A DNA stretch of 64,000 nucleotides from an uncultured Pseudodesulfovibrio sp. GTDB lineage: Bacteria; Desulfobacterota; Desulfovibrionia; Desulfovibrionales; Desulfovibrionaceae. Of this stretch, positions 40,694 through 49,436 are shown piece by piece; within the stretch, counting starts at the first letter, position 1, and each line of letters begins with the position of its first letter. The stretch lies in assembly GCF_963675635.1 (NCBI RefSeq), contig NZ_OY776488.1, positions 310,001-374,000 on the forward strand. Reading direction: 5' to 3'. Both the position numbers and the translations under genes were made by a program. The notes beneath the pieces are model-generated. The model saw nothing but the letters and a program-made list of their open reading frames with translations. It had not been told where the DNA came from and made no database searches.

Positions 40694-41896
40694 TTAATCG
40701 TGCTGGAACTGACCGTCTTTGTAGATGACGAGTTCTTCGCCGCCTTTGAGAGTGGCTGTGACCGTTTTCTGTTCGGTATTGACCAGATCCCAATGCAAAG
40801 CGGAATCGTTGAATCCAAATTCCTTTTTCTTTGCTTCATCCAGAGTGGATTGGTCACCTGCATACGTGTCTGCGTAGGATGCGCCCACCGCGACGTGGCA
40901 GTTGCCCTGGTCTCCGCCAAAGTTCTCATCAAACAGCGTGTTCGCCATGAACGCACTGATCTTGGAGAACCGACGGTCAGTCAGGGAAAATTCGCCGAGT
41001 CGGTTGGCTCCTTCGTCCAGGGTCAACTGCTTGGCGACGAATTCACCGCCGGTTTTGGCTTCGGTCTTGACTGCAATGCCTTTCTCGAAGGTCAGCTTGA
41101 CGCCTTCCACGAAGTTGCCGGAACGGAACGAGGGCTGGTCTGCATAGTAAATGCCTTCGGTGCCGCGCCAGTCCGGGGAAAGGAAAATTTCGAAAGAGGG
41201 GATATTGTGACCGGATACGCCGAGCCAGCGGCGCTCTTTACCCGGCACCACGATGAGGTCCGTGTTCTTGCTTTTGACATTGACGTGTTCAATGTCAAGG
41301 CTGTTGAGCCATCCCTTGACCTTTTCGGCCTGCTCAAAGATTTCTTCCCATCTGGCAGGTGGATTCTCGTCGTCGAGGAAGCAAGCCTTGACCACCTGGG
41401 CTTTGAATTCGTCCATGGACAATCCTGCGGCCTCGGCCAGAGCCTTGGTCGGGTAGATGCAGAGCGTCCAGCCAAAATCGCCGGTCTGCTCACGTTTTTC
41501 CATGATGTCGCGCATGAATTTACGAGCTACGGCGGCCTGACCGATTCGTTTGGGGTCCACGTTCTGGAGGTGTGTCAGCGAAGACGGAGCAATAAGCGAA
41601 ATCAGTCCGTTCAGGTTGCCGACGAATTCCCTGTCTCCGGCGGGGATGCCTGTAAGCTGGGCTTCGGTCCCCTTGCCATAAAAGGACAACTCCATGTTGG
41701 AGGTCATATTCTGGCGCGGAACGGGGTTGATGCCTTTTTCCATGAGAAGGTCGAACATGGTCTCAGCCAGGGGCAGGGCTTCGGTGTCGAAACGAAGCAG
41801 CACGAAATCACCCGGCTGGTACGGCTCTGTGCGAGCGGTTGAAAGACCCCACCACAGGGTTTCTGCGTACTTTCTGAGTTCTTTTTGCGTAAACAT
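40694..41896 (-). CDS. M29-family aminopeptidase
   Basis: A 400-residue cytosolic metallo-aminopeptidase of the thermophilic AmpS family. It keeps the C-terminal metal ligands as in GEFSLTDRRFSKI...NTLFDENFGGDQGNCHVAVGASY and SALHWDLV, and a further acidic site in HVNVKSKNTDLIV. These match the glutamate, histidine and aspartate ligands of M29. The ATG at 41896 has an AAAGGA site 6 bases upstream, and a longer frame adds an unconserved extension. It stands alone, with promoters expected in the region 41897-42178 shared with the ferredoxin gene. Confidence 0.9.
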   Translation of the reverse strand: MFTQKELRKYAETLWWGLSTARTEPYQPGDFVLLRFDTEALPLAETMFDLLMEKGINPVPRQNMTSNMELSFYGKGTEAQLTGIPAGDREFVGNLNGLISLIAPSSLTHLQNVDPKRIGQAAVARKFMRDIMEKREQTGDFGWTLCIYPTKALAEAAGLSMDEFKAQVVKACFLDDENPPARWEEIFEQAEKVKGWLNSLDIEHVNVKSKNTDLIVVPGKERRWLGVSGHNIPSFEIFLSPDWRGTEGIYYADQPSFRSGNFVEGVKLTFEKGIAVKTEAKTGGEFVAKQLTLDEGANRLGEFSLTDRRFSKISAFMANTLFDENFGGDQGNCHVAVGASYADTYAGDQSTLDEAKKKEFGFNDSALHWDLVNTEQKTVTATLKGGEELVIYKDGQFQHD

Positions 41897-42178
41897 ATAT
41901 ATCCTTTTTCGTTTGACGGTGATGTGCTTTTGTTGGTGAAGGATAAACAAGTATGAAGAGTATCACAACCTTATTGAACTCTCAGTAGATTTGATACTCA
42001 TCTGAAAAGCGGTTTCATGTCTTGACACAGGGCGACCTTGGTTATATCAGCAATTCGTGTCCGGCTTTTTTGACCGGATAAAAAATGAATGAGTGTGTTG
42101 ATGACCGTTTTGCATGGCTGACGACACACAAGAACAGGCCCGCAAAATGGGCGTCCCAAATTATTTCTGGAGGAAAAA

Positions 42179-42367
42179 ATGGGCTACACTATCACTATCG
42201 ACACTGACAAATGCACCGGCGACGGCGAATGCGTGGACGTTTGCCCCGTAGAAGTTTACGAGCTTCAGGACGGCAAAGCCGTTGCAGTCAACGAAGACGA
42301 ATGTCTCGGTTGTGAGTCCTGCGTCGAGGTTTGTGAATCCGACGCTATCACCATCGAAGAAAACTAG
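42179..42367 (+). CDS. Ferredoxin with one 7-cysteine [3Fe-4S]/[4Fe-4S] pair (ferredoxin III type)
   Basis: A 62-residue electron carrier. The first cluster motif is C12, D15, C18, C22-P: the second cysteine is replaced by aspartate. The second is C42, C45, C48, C52 and is complete. This is the pattern of Desulfovibrio africanus ferredoxin III, whose first site holds a [3Fe-4S] cluster that can be converted to an M-3Fe or [4Fe-4S] cluster using the aspartate. A GGAGG site lies 6 bases before the ATG. It is a stand-alone gene with its own terminator. Confidence 0.95.
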   Translation: MGYTITIDTDKCTGDGECVDVCPVEVYELQDGKAVAVNEDECLGCESCVEVCESDAITIEEN

Positions 42368-42391
42368 TCTTTATTGTTCCGAATATGGTTC

Positions 42392-42422
42392 GGGAGCGGC
42401 AGCTTTTGCTGTTGCTCCCTTC
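42392..42422 (+). terminator. Hairpin after the ferredoxin gene
   Basis: A 12-bp stem (GGGAGCGGCAGC paired with GCTGTTGCTCCC, two wobbles) with a TTTT loop. The downstream tract (TTCCATTAT) is only moderately T-rich. Confidence 0.6.
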
Positions 42423-42612
42423 CATTATATTCCATTAGGCATGTCATGCCGTCTCATCGCCTTCGGGCGTCTTTTTTTATCTTCCGGGCCTGCTGTATTG
42501 TTTTTCTTCCCTCGGCACGGTTGACGGCCTCAATTCACGACTTAACTAACTGGACACTATACCGCTACGGTCCACCAACGACTTGTGCAGATCTGACGAG
42601 GAGCATACTAGA

Positions 42613-43449
42613 ATGGCGCTTGATTTTACCGAGTATTTCGAAAAGTACGAAGCCGTCGTGGCCGAGGTTGATGCCGTTTTCAAGAAATTCGAAAACGAGA
42701 TGGGCGACCTGGTCAAATGCGGCAAAGGGTGTAGCGACTGTTGTTACGCCCTGTTTGATGTCACACTGGTTGAGGCCATGTACATCAACGCTAAATTCAA
42801 CGAAAAATTTTCCGGCCTTGAACGATCTGTCATTCTGACGCGTGCCGACAAGGCCGACCGCCAGATTCACAAGCTCAAACGAAAGGTCTACAAAGCAAGT
42901 CAGGCGGGACAGCCTACCAACGACATCCTCTTGGAAGTTGCCAAGGCTCGAGTTCGGTGTCCCATGCTGGACGACAATGACTTGTGTTCCATTTACGAGA
43001 ATCGTCCCCTTACCTGTAGACTGTATGGTGTGCCTACCTCCATTGGCGGCGTGGCGCATACCTGCAACAAGACAGGGTTCAAGGGCGGCGAAAAGTACCC
43101 CACAGTCAACATGGACATCGTTCTCGACAAACTGCTCGGCATCGGTAAGGAGTTGCAGGAGGGCATTGGTAGCCGATTCAAGGAATTGAGTGAAATGTTG
43201 CTGCCGTTGTCCATGGCTCTGGTGACAGACTATGACGAGCAGTATCTGGGCGTTGGCGAGAGAGTCAATCTGACTGTCCCCAAGGCGCGGGTCGACGAAT
43301 TGGAGCAGGCTGCACCCAAAGCCGCACCTGAAGAAATCGTCGCTCCTGATGCTCCCAAGTCCGAAGCGTGTTCAACCTGTACCCAGTCCAAGTCCGCGTG
43401 CGAGAGTTGTGGTGAAACCATAGTTCTCGGTGGCGGCGGGAAGGAATAA
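42613..43449 (+). CDS. YkgJ-family cysteine cluster protein
   Basis: A 278-residue protein of the YkgJ/UPF0153 family, which binds zinc or an iron-sulfur cluster. The signature is CGKGCSDCC (near 37), CPMLDDNDLCSIYENRPLTCRLYG (near 117) and a final C. The function is not known. A C-terminal cysteine-rich tail (ACSTCTQSKSACESCGE), preceded by an alanine/proline linker, is additional to the usual family length. GAGGAG precedes the ATG. The stop overlaps the next ATG in TAATG, so translation is coupled to a three- or four-gene set. Confidence 0.85.
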   Translation: MALDFTEYFEKYEAVVAEVDAVFKKFENEMGDLVKCGKGCSDCCYALFDVTLVEAMYINAKFNEKFSGLERSVILTRADKADRQIHKLKRKVYKASQAGQPTNDILLEVAKARVRCPMLDDNDLCSIYENRPLTCRLYGVPTSIGGVAHTCNKTGFKGGEKYPTVNMDIVLDKLLGIGKELQEGIGSRFKELSEMLLPLSMALVTDYDEQYLGVGERVNLTVPKARVDELEQAAPKAAPEEIVAPDAPKSEACSTCTQSKSACESCGETIVLGGGGKE

Positions 43450-43814
43450 TGACCAAGACGCTTAATTATGAGGAAATGTCCGATACGGACATCGAAGCCC
43501 GCAAGAAGTTCATGTATGAAAAGATGTCGCCAAGACGTCGCAAGTTCGTGGACCGTATGGGATATGAAAATTGGGATCCCTTTGCAGCTCCGTTCGATCC
43601 CATTGATATCCGTCAGGACAAGACCGGATACACTTCAGCTGACCTTTCCATGCTTTTTATTCGGGAATCAGGGAAGCACGGAAATCAGGAGTATATCGAT
43701 CAGGTCAATGAATTCAACGTCATGATGGTCATGAACTTTGAGAAAGTCCGCCCGATTTATGATTTCTGTCTCTGGTATGCGGAGCACTGTAAAAAACACG
43801 GCCTTGTGCCATAA
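43449..43814 (+). CDS. Conserved hypothetical protein, 121 residues
   Basis: I do not recognise this family beyond a general resemblance to uncharacterised proteins of sulfate reducers. It is soluble, with no signal or membrane segment. YEKMSPRRRKFVDRMGYENWDPFAAPFDPIDIRQD is a notable basic then proline-rich block, and the last 40 residues are helical (NEFNVMMVMNFEKVRPIYDFCLWYAEHC). It starts within the YkgJ stop codon and is 15 bases before the TPR gene, so it belongs to that operon. Confidence 0.75.
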   Translation: MTKTLNYEEMSDTDIEARKKFMYEKMSPRRRKFVDRMGYENWDPFAAPFDPIDIRQDKTGYTSADLSMLFIRESGKHGNQEYIDQVNEFNVMMVMNFEKVRPIYDFCLWYAEHCKKHGLVP

Positions 43815-43829
43815 GAAGGATACTACGCC

Positions 43830-44453
43830 ATGGAAAAATTCAATAATCTTGACGAGTACATTGCCGATCTCAAGGCCAAGCTGGAAGCCAATCCCACTTG
43901 CGGCAACACCCATTATAATCTTGGGGTAGCCTATCTGTCCCGTCGGGACTTCATGGAGGCTGAGCGTGAGTTTCTCGACGCTATTGCCCATTCCCCGCGC
44001 ATGGCTGAAGGCTACGTGCAGCTCGGTGGTATAGCCTTGCAGCGCGATGACATGGAATCCTGTCTGAATTACAATATTCAGGCCACCCAGCAGCGTCCGT
44101 TTTTTGCCGTGCCCTGGGGCAATATCGGATTCATCCTCATGCAGCAGGGAGATTTGGACAAAGCGCACAAGGCTTTGAAAAAAGCACTCAAACTTGATCC
44201 CGAGTTCGCTCAGGCTCAGGCTACCATGTCTTCCTTGTTCATCGCCATGGGTGATTATGAAGAAGCTGACAAACTGCTCAAGAAGATCTTGGAAAAGCAG
44301 ACCCATTTCGGTCCTGCCTGGAATAACAAGGCCATTGTGGACGCTCATTTCGGTAAATGGGATGATGCAGCCAAATGCATTGTAAAGGCCGAAGAATCCG
44401 GCTTTGAAGTTCCGGAAGCCTTCAAGGCGGAAGTTGCTGAAAATAATAAATAG
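43830..44453 (+). CDS. Tetratricopeptide repeat protein
   Basis: A 207-residue soluble protein made of about four or five TPR units (NTHYNLGVAYLSRRDFMEAE, AEGYVQLGGIALQRDD, PWGNIGFILMQQGDLDKAH, AQATMSSLFIAMGDYEEAD, WNNKAIVDAHFGKWDDAA). Such proteins are scaffolds. Its position after the YkgJ and 121-residue genes implies a shared complex or pathway. A complete terminator follows 43 bases after its stop, so the downstream HEAT-like gene may be only partially co-expressed. Confidence 0.9.
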   Translation: MEKFNNLDEYIADLKAKLEANPTCGNTHYNLGVAYLSRRDFMEAEREFLDAIAHSPRMAEGYVQLGGIALQRDDMESCLNYNIQATQQRPFFAVPWGNIGFILMQQGDLDKAHKALKKALKLDPEFAQAQATMSSLFIAMGDYEEADKLLKKILEKQTHFGPAWNNKAIVDAHFGKWDDAAKCIVKAEESGFEVPEAFKAEVAENNK

Positions 44454-44495
44454 GAATTATTCCTGTTGCCTGCATCAAAAAGATGATTATATACA

Positions 44496-44525
44496 GGGGA
44501 CCGTTGAATTGACGGTCCCCTTTTT
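44496..44525 (+). terminator. Intrinsic terminator 17 bases before the HEAT-like gene
   Basis: The exact 9-bp stem GGGGACCGT paired with ACGGTCCCC around TGAATTG, followed by TTTTT. There is no room for a promoter between it and the CAGGAG site of the next gene, so it must act as an attenuator or the next gene relies on read-through. Confidence 0.85.
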
Positions 44526-44541
44526 CTTTGCAGGAGATACT

Positions 44542-45231
44542 ATGTCAAAGTTTCGCAATACCAAGAAAACTGTTCGTGAAATACTCATAGATGATAATTG
44601 GCAGGAGCGTCTGGTTGAGTTGGACGACTTCCGTCCAGGAGAGTTGATGCCGCCGTTGCTGAGCCTGCGACTTGATCGCGATGAAGCGGTTCGCTGGCAC
44701 ACAGTTCCGGCATTTGGCAGGGCGGCGTCTCGTATGGCTGACGCTTCTATGGAAAAGATGCGCACCCTCATGAGGACGCTCATGTGGTATATGAACGAAG
44801 AATCCGGTAATCTGGGATGGGGGATTCCGCATTTCATGGCTGAGGCCATGGTGCAGAATGAAAAGATTGCCAATGAGTTCCATAAGATTCTGGCCTCATA
44901 TATTTTCTGTGATGCCGAATGTGACGGAAATTTCCTGGACCACCCGGAGTTGCGACGTGATGTTTACTGGGGCTTGGCTCGACTGGCCAGTGTACGCCCT
45001 GAACTGGTTTCCCATGGTGAGCGTTTTCTGATTGTCGGTCTTGATGATGCAGATGCCTATAATCGAGGGTATGCAGCCTGGGTGCTCGGTCTGATTAAGG
45101 CCAACGTGGCTACAGGGAAGCTGGAAAGCCTCAAGAATGACGAAGCCGAGCTAAGGACATTCAAAGACGGCGTGATAAAGGATATGACTGTGGGGGCCAT
45201 GGCGCGCGAGGCGCTGACTTGTATGGAATAG
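44542..45231 (+). CDS. HEAT-repeat-like helical protein
   Basis: A 229-residue soluble protein with no signal peptide. The middle and C-terminal parts show regular helices (DEAVRWHTVPAFGRAASRMA, LRRDVYWGLARLAS, AYNRGYAAWVLGLIKA) like HEAT or armadillo repeats. FFGDAECDGNF-like FCDAECDGNF is a loop with a single cysteine. It seems to be a conserved sulfate-reducer protein. No catalytic motif is seen. The CAGGAG site 6 bases upstream of the ATG lies directly after a terminator, which suggests that expression is subject to attenuation. A palindromic terminator follows. Confidence 0.75.
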   Translation: MSKFRNTKKTVREILIDDNWQERLVELDDFRPGELMPPLLSLRLDRDEAVRWHTVPAFGRAASRMADASMEKMRTLMRTLMWYMNEESGNLGWGIPHFMAEAMVQNEKIANEFHKILASYIFCDAECDGNFLDHPELRRDVYWGLARLASVRPELVSHGERFLIVGLDDADAYNRGYAAWVLGLIKANVATGKLESLKNDEAELRTFKDGVIKDMTVGAMAREALTCME

Positions 45232-45251
45232 CTGACAGATGAATTGAAATG

Positions 45252-45288
45252 AAAAGGCCCGGTCCGCGTACGCGGACCGGGCCTTTTT
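45252..45288. terminator. Bidirectional intrinsic terminator
   Basis: A perfect palindrome of 36 bases (AAAAGGCCCGGTCCGCG, TA, and its complement) with A and T ends on both sides. It ends the HEAT-like gene (plus) and the hybrid kinase (minus). Confidence 0.92.
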
Positions 45289-45363
45289 GCTGGAATCTCC
45301 TGATGGTGTCCGCCGGTTTCACCGTACTATGGATAACCGGCATGAGGGGCGGCAGGTCGGTGT

Positions 45364-47058
45364 TCAGCCCGTAACCGTCTGTCCTATTTCCCTATCGAGC
45401 ACCTTCAGCAGTCCTTCAAGGCTCACGGGTTTTGCCAGATAGTCGTTCATGCCGGCCTGAATGAACCGCTTCCTGTCATCGGCTATGCTGTATGTCGTTA
45501 TGGCGATAATGGGAATGTTCGTCTTGTCGATTCCGGCTCCGCCTTCCCGTATTGCCTGTGTGGCTTGCATGCCGTCCATGACGGGCATCTGAATGTCCAT
45601 AAAAATGAGTTGATGGTTATCGTTGCGAACCTTGCTCAAAGCTTCTCTGCCGTTCTTGGCGATGTCGACATGCAGTCCCTGCTTGCGCAAGAGCGTGCCT
45701 ATGGCTGTTTGGTTGATGGCGTCGTCTTCGACCAGCAGGACTTTACGCCCGGCAGATGGACATTTGCATTCCTGTTGGGGAGGGCGCGGATAAGATATGT
45801 CGGCGTCGGCGGATTCGAGAGGCAGGCTAAGGAATATTTTAGTGCCGACTTCTTCTTCCGTGGATATGGTCAATGAACCGCACATGAGCTTTGTCAGTCC
45901 CTGAACGATGGATAGTCCCAGTCCGGCTCCTCCGTGTTTTCGGACGCTCACATCTGTCGCTTGTGTGAAAGACTCATGGATCATGTGCAATATGTCGTCG
46001 GGAATGCCGGGGCCGGTATCAATGATGGTAAACAACACAGTCATTTTCCCCTCAAAACTACCGGAAAGCATGACTACATTGATGGATACGGAACCTTGGT
46101 CCGTGAACTTCACCGCATTGCCGATGAGGTTGAAGAGGACGTGGCGCAGACGGACTTCGTCGCCCATCAGCAGGGTGGGAATGTCGCTGCTTATGTGTAA
46201 TTGAAGGAGTATCCCTTTTTGTGCCGCCTTGTTGGAAAATATGTCAACGATGTCGGACACTGTGTTGTGGAAATTGAAGAGTTCCCGTCCGAGTTTGATT
46301 CTGTCCGTTTCAAGCTCGGTGAGTTCGAGAATGTCGCAAAGGAGATCGGATAACCGTTCTGAAGAAGTGATTGCCAGAGACACATATTCGTCCTGCTCCT
46401 GGTCGAGGGGGGTGGTCGTTAATAATTGGAGCATGCCGAGTATCCCGTTGAGAGGTGTGCGTATTTCGTGGCTCATGGTCGCGAGAAATGCACTTTTGGT
46501 CCGGGTTGCCGCTTCGGCCTTATATTTGGCCTGTCGTAATTCGTTCTTGGTGACTTCCTGTTCCGTAACGTCCTGAATGGTTCCCAGCGAACGTGTCGCG
46601 TTTCCTCTTTTGTCAAAAAAAGTCTGACAATGCTCTCGAACATAAATAGTCTCTCCGTTCTTGCGAATGATCCGATGAATGCCTTCATAGTCTTCATGGT
46701 TCTGTATTGCATGGGCATACTGAGTATGGATGGCATGACGGTCATCGGGCGGAATAAGGTCGAAAAAACTATCCAATGTGTTGTCGAATTCATGCTTTTC
46801 AATGGCGAATATGCGATAGACCTCATCCGACCATATGAGATGATTGTCGTGGATGGAGTATTCCCAGTGTCCTATGTGGGCTAGGCGCTGGGCATCTTTG
46901 TACTGTTTGTCTGCGTCTGCATCATACGTCCTGCGGGTTGCTTTTCTCCAGAGCAGGTGTATCCAGAGGCATATGAGAGCCGTCAAGGCTGCGACGAAAA
47001 GAGGGCTTTCGACGAAAACGGTCAAGTCGTTCATGAATTTTACCGTGATGTCAGTCAT
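45364..47058 (-). CDS. Hybrid sensor histidine kinase with PAS and receiver domains
   Basis: A 564-residue kinase. One N-terminal membrane helix (about 17-37) is followed by a PAS domain (about 60-165, ending GTIQDVTEQE). The HisKA box ATMSHEIRTPLNG carries the phospho-acceptor (about residue 195). The ATPase domain has LFNLIGNAVKFTDQGSV, TIDTGPGIPD and GGAGLGLSIV. The receiver (about 432-550) has VLLVEDDAINQT and the phospho-aspartate in LIFMDIQMPVMDG (about 486). GGAGG precedes the ATG at 9 bases. No effector partner is adjacent, so output may be by phosphotransfer. Confidence 0.92.
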   Translation of the reverse strand: MTDITVKFMNDLTVFVESPLFVAALTALICLWIHLLWRKATRRTYDADADKQYKDAQRLAHIGHWEYSIHDNHLIWSDEVYRIFAIEKHEFDNTLDSFFDLIPPDDRHAIHTQYAHAIQNHEDYEGIHRIIRKNGETIYVREHCQTFFDKRGNATRSLGTIQDVTEQEVTKNELRQAKYKAEAATRTKSAFLATMSHEIRTPLNGILGMLQLLTTTPLDQEQDEYVSLAITSSERLSDLLCDILELTELETDRIKLGRELFNFHNTVSDIVDIFSNKAAQKGILLQLHISSDIPTLLMGDEVRLRHVLFNLIGNAVKFTDQGSVSINVVMLSGSFEGKMTVLFTIIDTGPGIPDDILHMIHESFTQATDVSVRKHGGAGLGLSIVQGLTKLMCGSLTISTEEEVGTKIFLSLPLESADADISYPRPPQQECKCPSAGRKVLLVEDDAINQTAIGTLLRKQGLHVDIAKNGREALSKVRNDNHQLIFMDIQMPVMDGMQATQAIREGGAGIDKTNIPIIAITTYSIADDRKRFIQAGMNDYLAKPVSLEGLLKVLDREIGQTVTG

Positions 47059-47296
47059 GGGTTAAGACCTCCGTTGACCACTTGAGAGCTGATTGTTTGC
47101 GACGACAAGGCTGTCTGGTTCACAGAGAAAGCACATTTACCAAAGAATACATGATGGACGTCTTTGGGCAATTAGAATTGGAGAAACACAGGGGTGATAA
47201 CCGGTCATGCCCAGAGGGTGAGATCCATGATTTCGGTGTGTATGATTGGTTCTGTCGGGTGACTTCAAAATAAATGAAAAAACTTCAAGATTGCGC

Positions 47297-47325
47297 TTGA
47301 CAACAAACGGCCTCACGGATAGTTT
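47297..47325 (+). promoter_or_regulatory. Predicted promoter of tRNA-Val
   Basis: TTGACA (47297-47302), 17-base spacer, TAGTTT (47320-47325). The start of transcription is expected about 12 bases before the tRNA. The -35 is perfect, and the -10 weaker. Confidence 0.6.
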
Positions 47326-47344
47326 CCGTCTCGCTTCAACGAGA

Positions 47345-47419
47345 AGGCGCGTAGCTCAGGGGGAGAGCATTTGCTTGACGTGCAAAGGGTCGTGGGTTCA
47401 AATCCCTCCGCGCCTACCA
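47345..47419 (+). tRNA. tRNA-Val (anticodon GAC)
   Basis: Acceptor arms AGGCGCG (47345-47351) and CGCGCCT (47409-47415) pair, followed by an encoded ACCA end (CCA at 47417-47419). The anticodon stem TTTGC/GCAAA encloses TTGACGT, giving GAC, which reads GUC and GUU valine codons. D arm GCTC-AGGGGG-GAGC and T loop TTCAAAT are normal. The T stem (GTGGG/CCCTC) has one T-T mismatch. It is followed directly by a terminator and then thrS. Confidence 0.95.
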
Positions 47420-47431
47420 GAACATCCCCGG

Positions 47432-47459
47432 AAGGGAGGCCTTAGGCCTCCCTTTCTTC
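47432..47459 (+). terminator. Intrinsic terminator between tRNA-Val and thrS
   Basis: The exact 8-bp stem GGGAGGCC paired with GGCCTCCC around TTA, then TTTCTT. It ends 45 bases before the thrS start. No separate promoter is evident after it, so thrS may be read through from the tRNA promoter. Confidence 0.8.
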
Positions 47460-47504
47460 GTTAACAGCTCCCGGCATTTATTGTCGGGCCAAGGAGAATA
47501 AGAA

Positions 47505-49436
47505 GTGCAGATCGAAGTCGCTGGCAATCCTGTTGAATTGGCCGAAGGTGCATCGTGTGCCGATGCCCTGCAAAAGGGCCTGTCCAAGAAACAGTTCAAG
47601 ATGGTCGTCGCCGCCAAGTGCGAAGATACCATTCTCGACATGTCTACTGCCGTGCCGACTCCCTGTACTACCATTGAGCCCGTCTTTGCTGACAGCGAAG
47701 AGGGGCTTGGTGTTATCCGTCACTCCGCGGCTCACCTCATGGCTGAAGCTGTCAAAAAATTGTTCCCCACCGCCAAGGTGACCATAGGCCCGGCCATTCA
47801 GGACGGGTTCTACTATGATTTTGATTACGAGCGCCCGTTTACTCCTGAAGATCTGGAAGCCATCGAAAAAGAGATGCTCAGTTCCGTGGGTGCAAATAAG
47901 GATTTTGTTCGGTCCACCATGTCCAAGGATGAGGCAAAGAAACTTTTTTCCGACATGGGTGAGGACTACAAGCCAGAAATCATGGATGACCTTGGTGTCG
48001 ACGAATTTTCCATTTACACCCAAGGTGATTTCGCTGACTTGTGCCGTGGGCCTCATGTAGCGCGTACCGGCATGATAAAGGCCTTCAAACTTCTGTCCGT
48101 GGCTGGTGCTTACTGGCGCGGCGATGAGAAGAACAAGCAGCTCCAGCGTATTTACGGGACTGCATGGCAGGACCCTAAGGCGCTCAAGAAGTACCTGCAT
48201 CGTCTGGAAGAAGCCAAGAAGCGTGACCACCGCAAGCTCGGCAAGCAGCTTGACCTTTTCTCCTTCAATGATGAAGTCGGCCCGGGTATGTCCCTGTGGC
48301 ATCCTAAAGGCATGTTGCTTCGCGCGATCCTTGAGGATTTCGAGCGCAAGGAACACCTGAAGCGCGGCTATGATCTGGTTCAGGGACCGCTTATTCTCAA
48401 ACGTGAGATGTGGGAAAAGTCAGGTCACTATGAGAATTATCGTGAAAACATGTATTTCACGGAAATTGACGATCAGGCTTACGGCATCAAGCCCATGAAC
48501 TGCTTGGCGCACATGATCATCTACAAGCGGAAGACCATGAGCTACCGCGATCTGCCTCAGCGGTACTTTGAGCTGGGAGTCGTGCATCGCCATGAGAAGT
48601 CCGGGGTGTTGCACGGCCTGATGCGTGTGCGTACCTTTACGCAGGATGATGCGCATCTTATCTGTCGTCCGGATCAGATCTCCAAGGAGATCATAGACCT
48701 TATTAAATTTTATCAGGACATCTATTCCCTGTTCGACTACGAGTTCGATGTGGAGCTGTCCACTCGTCCGGAAAAGTCCATTGGTTCAGACGAGGACTGG
48801 GAAGTTGCTACTGAAGCATTACGCGAGGCTTTGAACGAATCCGGCATGGAATACGCCATTAATGAAGGTGATGGAGCCTTTTACGGTCCCAAGATCGACT
48901 TCCATCTGCGTGATTCCATCGGACGGTCCTGGCAGTGCGGTACGATTCAGGTCGATTTCACCTTGCCAGAGCGGTTTGACATAGTATATGTCGGCGAAGA
49001 TGGTGAAAAGCACAGACCTGTTATGATCCATCGTGCCATGCTTGGTTCCATTGAACGTTTCATCGGCGTCTTGACGGAACACTGTGCAGGTGCGTATCCT
49101 GTATGGCTGGCTCCGGTTCAGGCGCGTCTTTTGAACGTCACGGATGCTCAGCTTGATTTTGTTAATGAAGCCAAAACATTGTTTGCAAGTAAAGGAATCC
49201 GTATTGAAGCGGATACTCGCAACGAGAAGCTTGGCTACAAGATTCGGGAAGCTCAGGTTGAGAAAATCCCGTATATGTTGGTAATCGGTGATAAAGAGGT
49301 TGAGGCCGGGTGTGTTAATATCCGTTCACGAGACGGAGAAGACCCCGGGTTGGTTTCACTGGAGGAAGCCGCGCAGTTGATACTTGATGCTGCAAAGGCG
49401 CCTTTCGAAACAGGAGGAATGAGCTATAGCTTTTAG
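47505..49436 (+). CDS. thrS: Threonyl-tRNA synthetase
   Basis: Class II synthetase of 643 residues. TGS domain (1-60), editing domain with [16 protein letters not shown] (HxxxH near 70) and [10 protein letters not shown], then catalytic core with class II motifs. The zinc ligand cysteine is in [10 protein letters not shown]. Motif 2 is [30 protein letters not shown], and motif 3 is [20 protein letters not shown]. The anticodon-binding domain follows. The start is GTG with AAGGAG upstream. The infC start lies within its last codons. Confidence 0.97.
   Translation: MQIEVAGNPVELAEGASCADALQKGLSKKQFKMVVAAKCEDTILDMSTAVPTPCTTIEPVFADSEEGLGVIRHSAAHLMAEAVKKLFPTAKVTIGPAIQDGFYYDFDYERPFTPEDLEAIEKEMLSSVGANKDFVRSTMSKDEAKKLFSDMGEDYKPEIMDDLGVDEFSIYTQGDFADLCRGPHVARTGMIKAFKLLSVAGAYWRGDEKNKQLQRIYGTAWQDPKALKKYLHRLEEAKKRDHRKLGKQLDLFSFNDEVGPGMSLWHPKGMLLRAILEDFERKEHLKRGYDLVQGPLILKREMWEKSGHYENYRENMYFTEIDDQAYGIKPMNCLAHMIIYKRKTMSYRDLPQRYFELGVVHRHEKSGVLHGLMRVRTFTQDDAHLICRPDQISKEIIDLIKFYQDIYSLFDYEFDVELSTRPEKSIGSDEDWEVATEALREALNESGMEYAINEGDGAFYGPKIDFHLRDSIGRSWQCGTIQVDFTLPERFDIVYVGEDGEKHRPVMIHRAMLGSIERFIGVLTEHCAGAYPVWLAPVQARLLNVTDAQLDFVNEAKTLFASKGIRIEADTRNEKLGYKIREAQVEKIPYMLVIGDKEVEAGCVNIRSRDGEDPGLVSLEEAAQLILDAAKAPFETGGMSYSF

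Noticed and set aside
47150-47273. A 40-codon frame (MMDVFGQLELEK...) upstream of tRNA-Val
   Set aside because: Only a weak ribosome site and no similarity I recognise; kept as non-coding.
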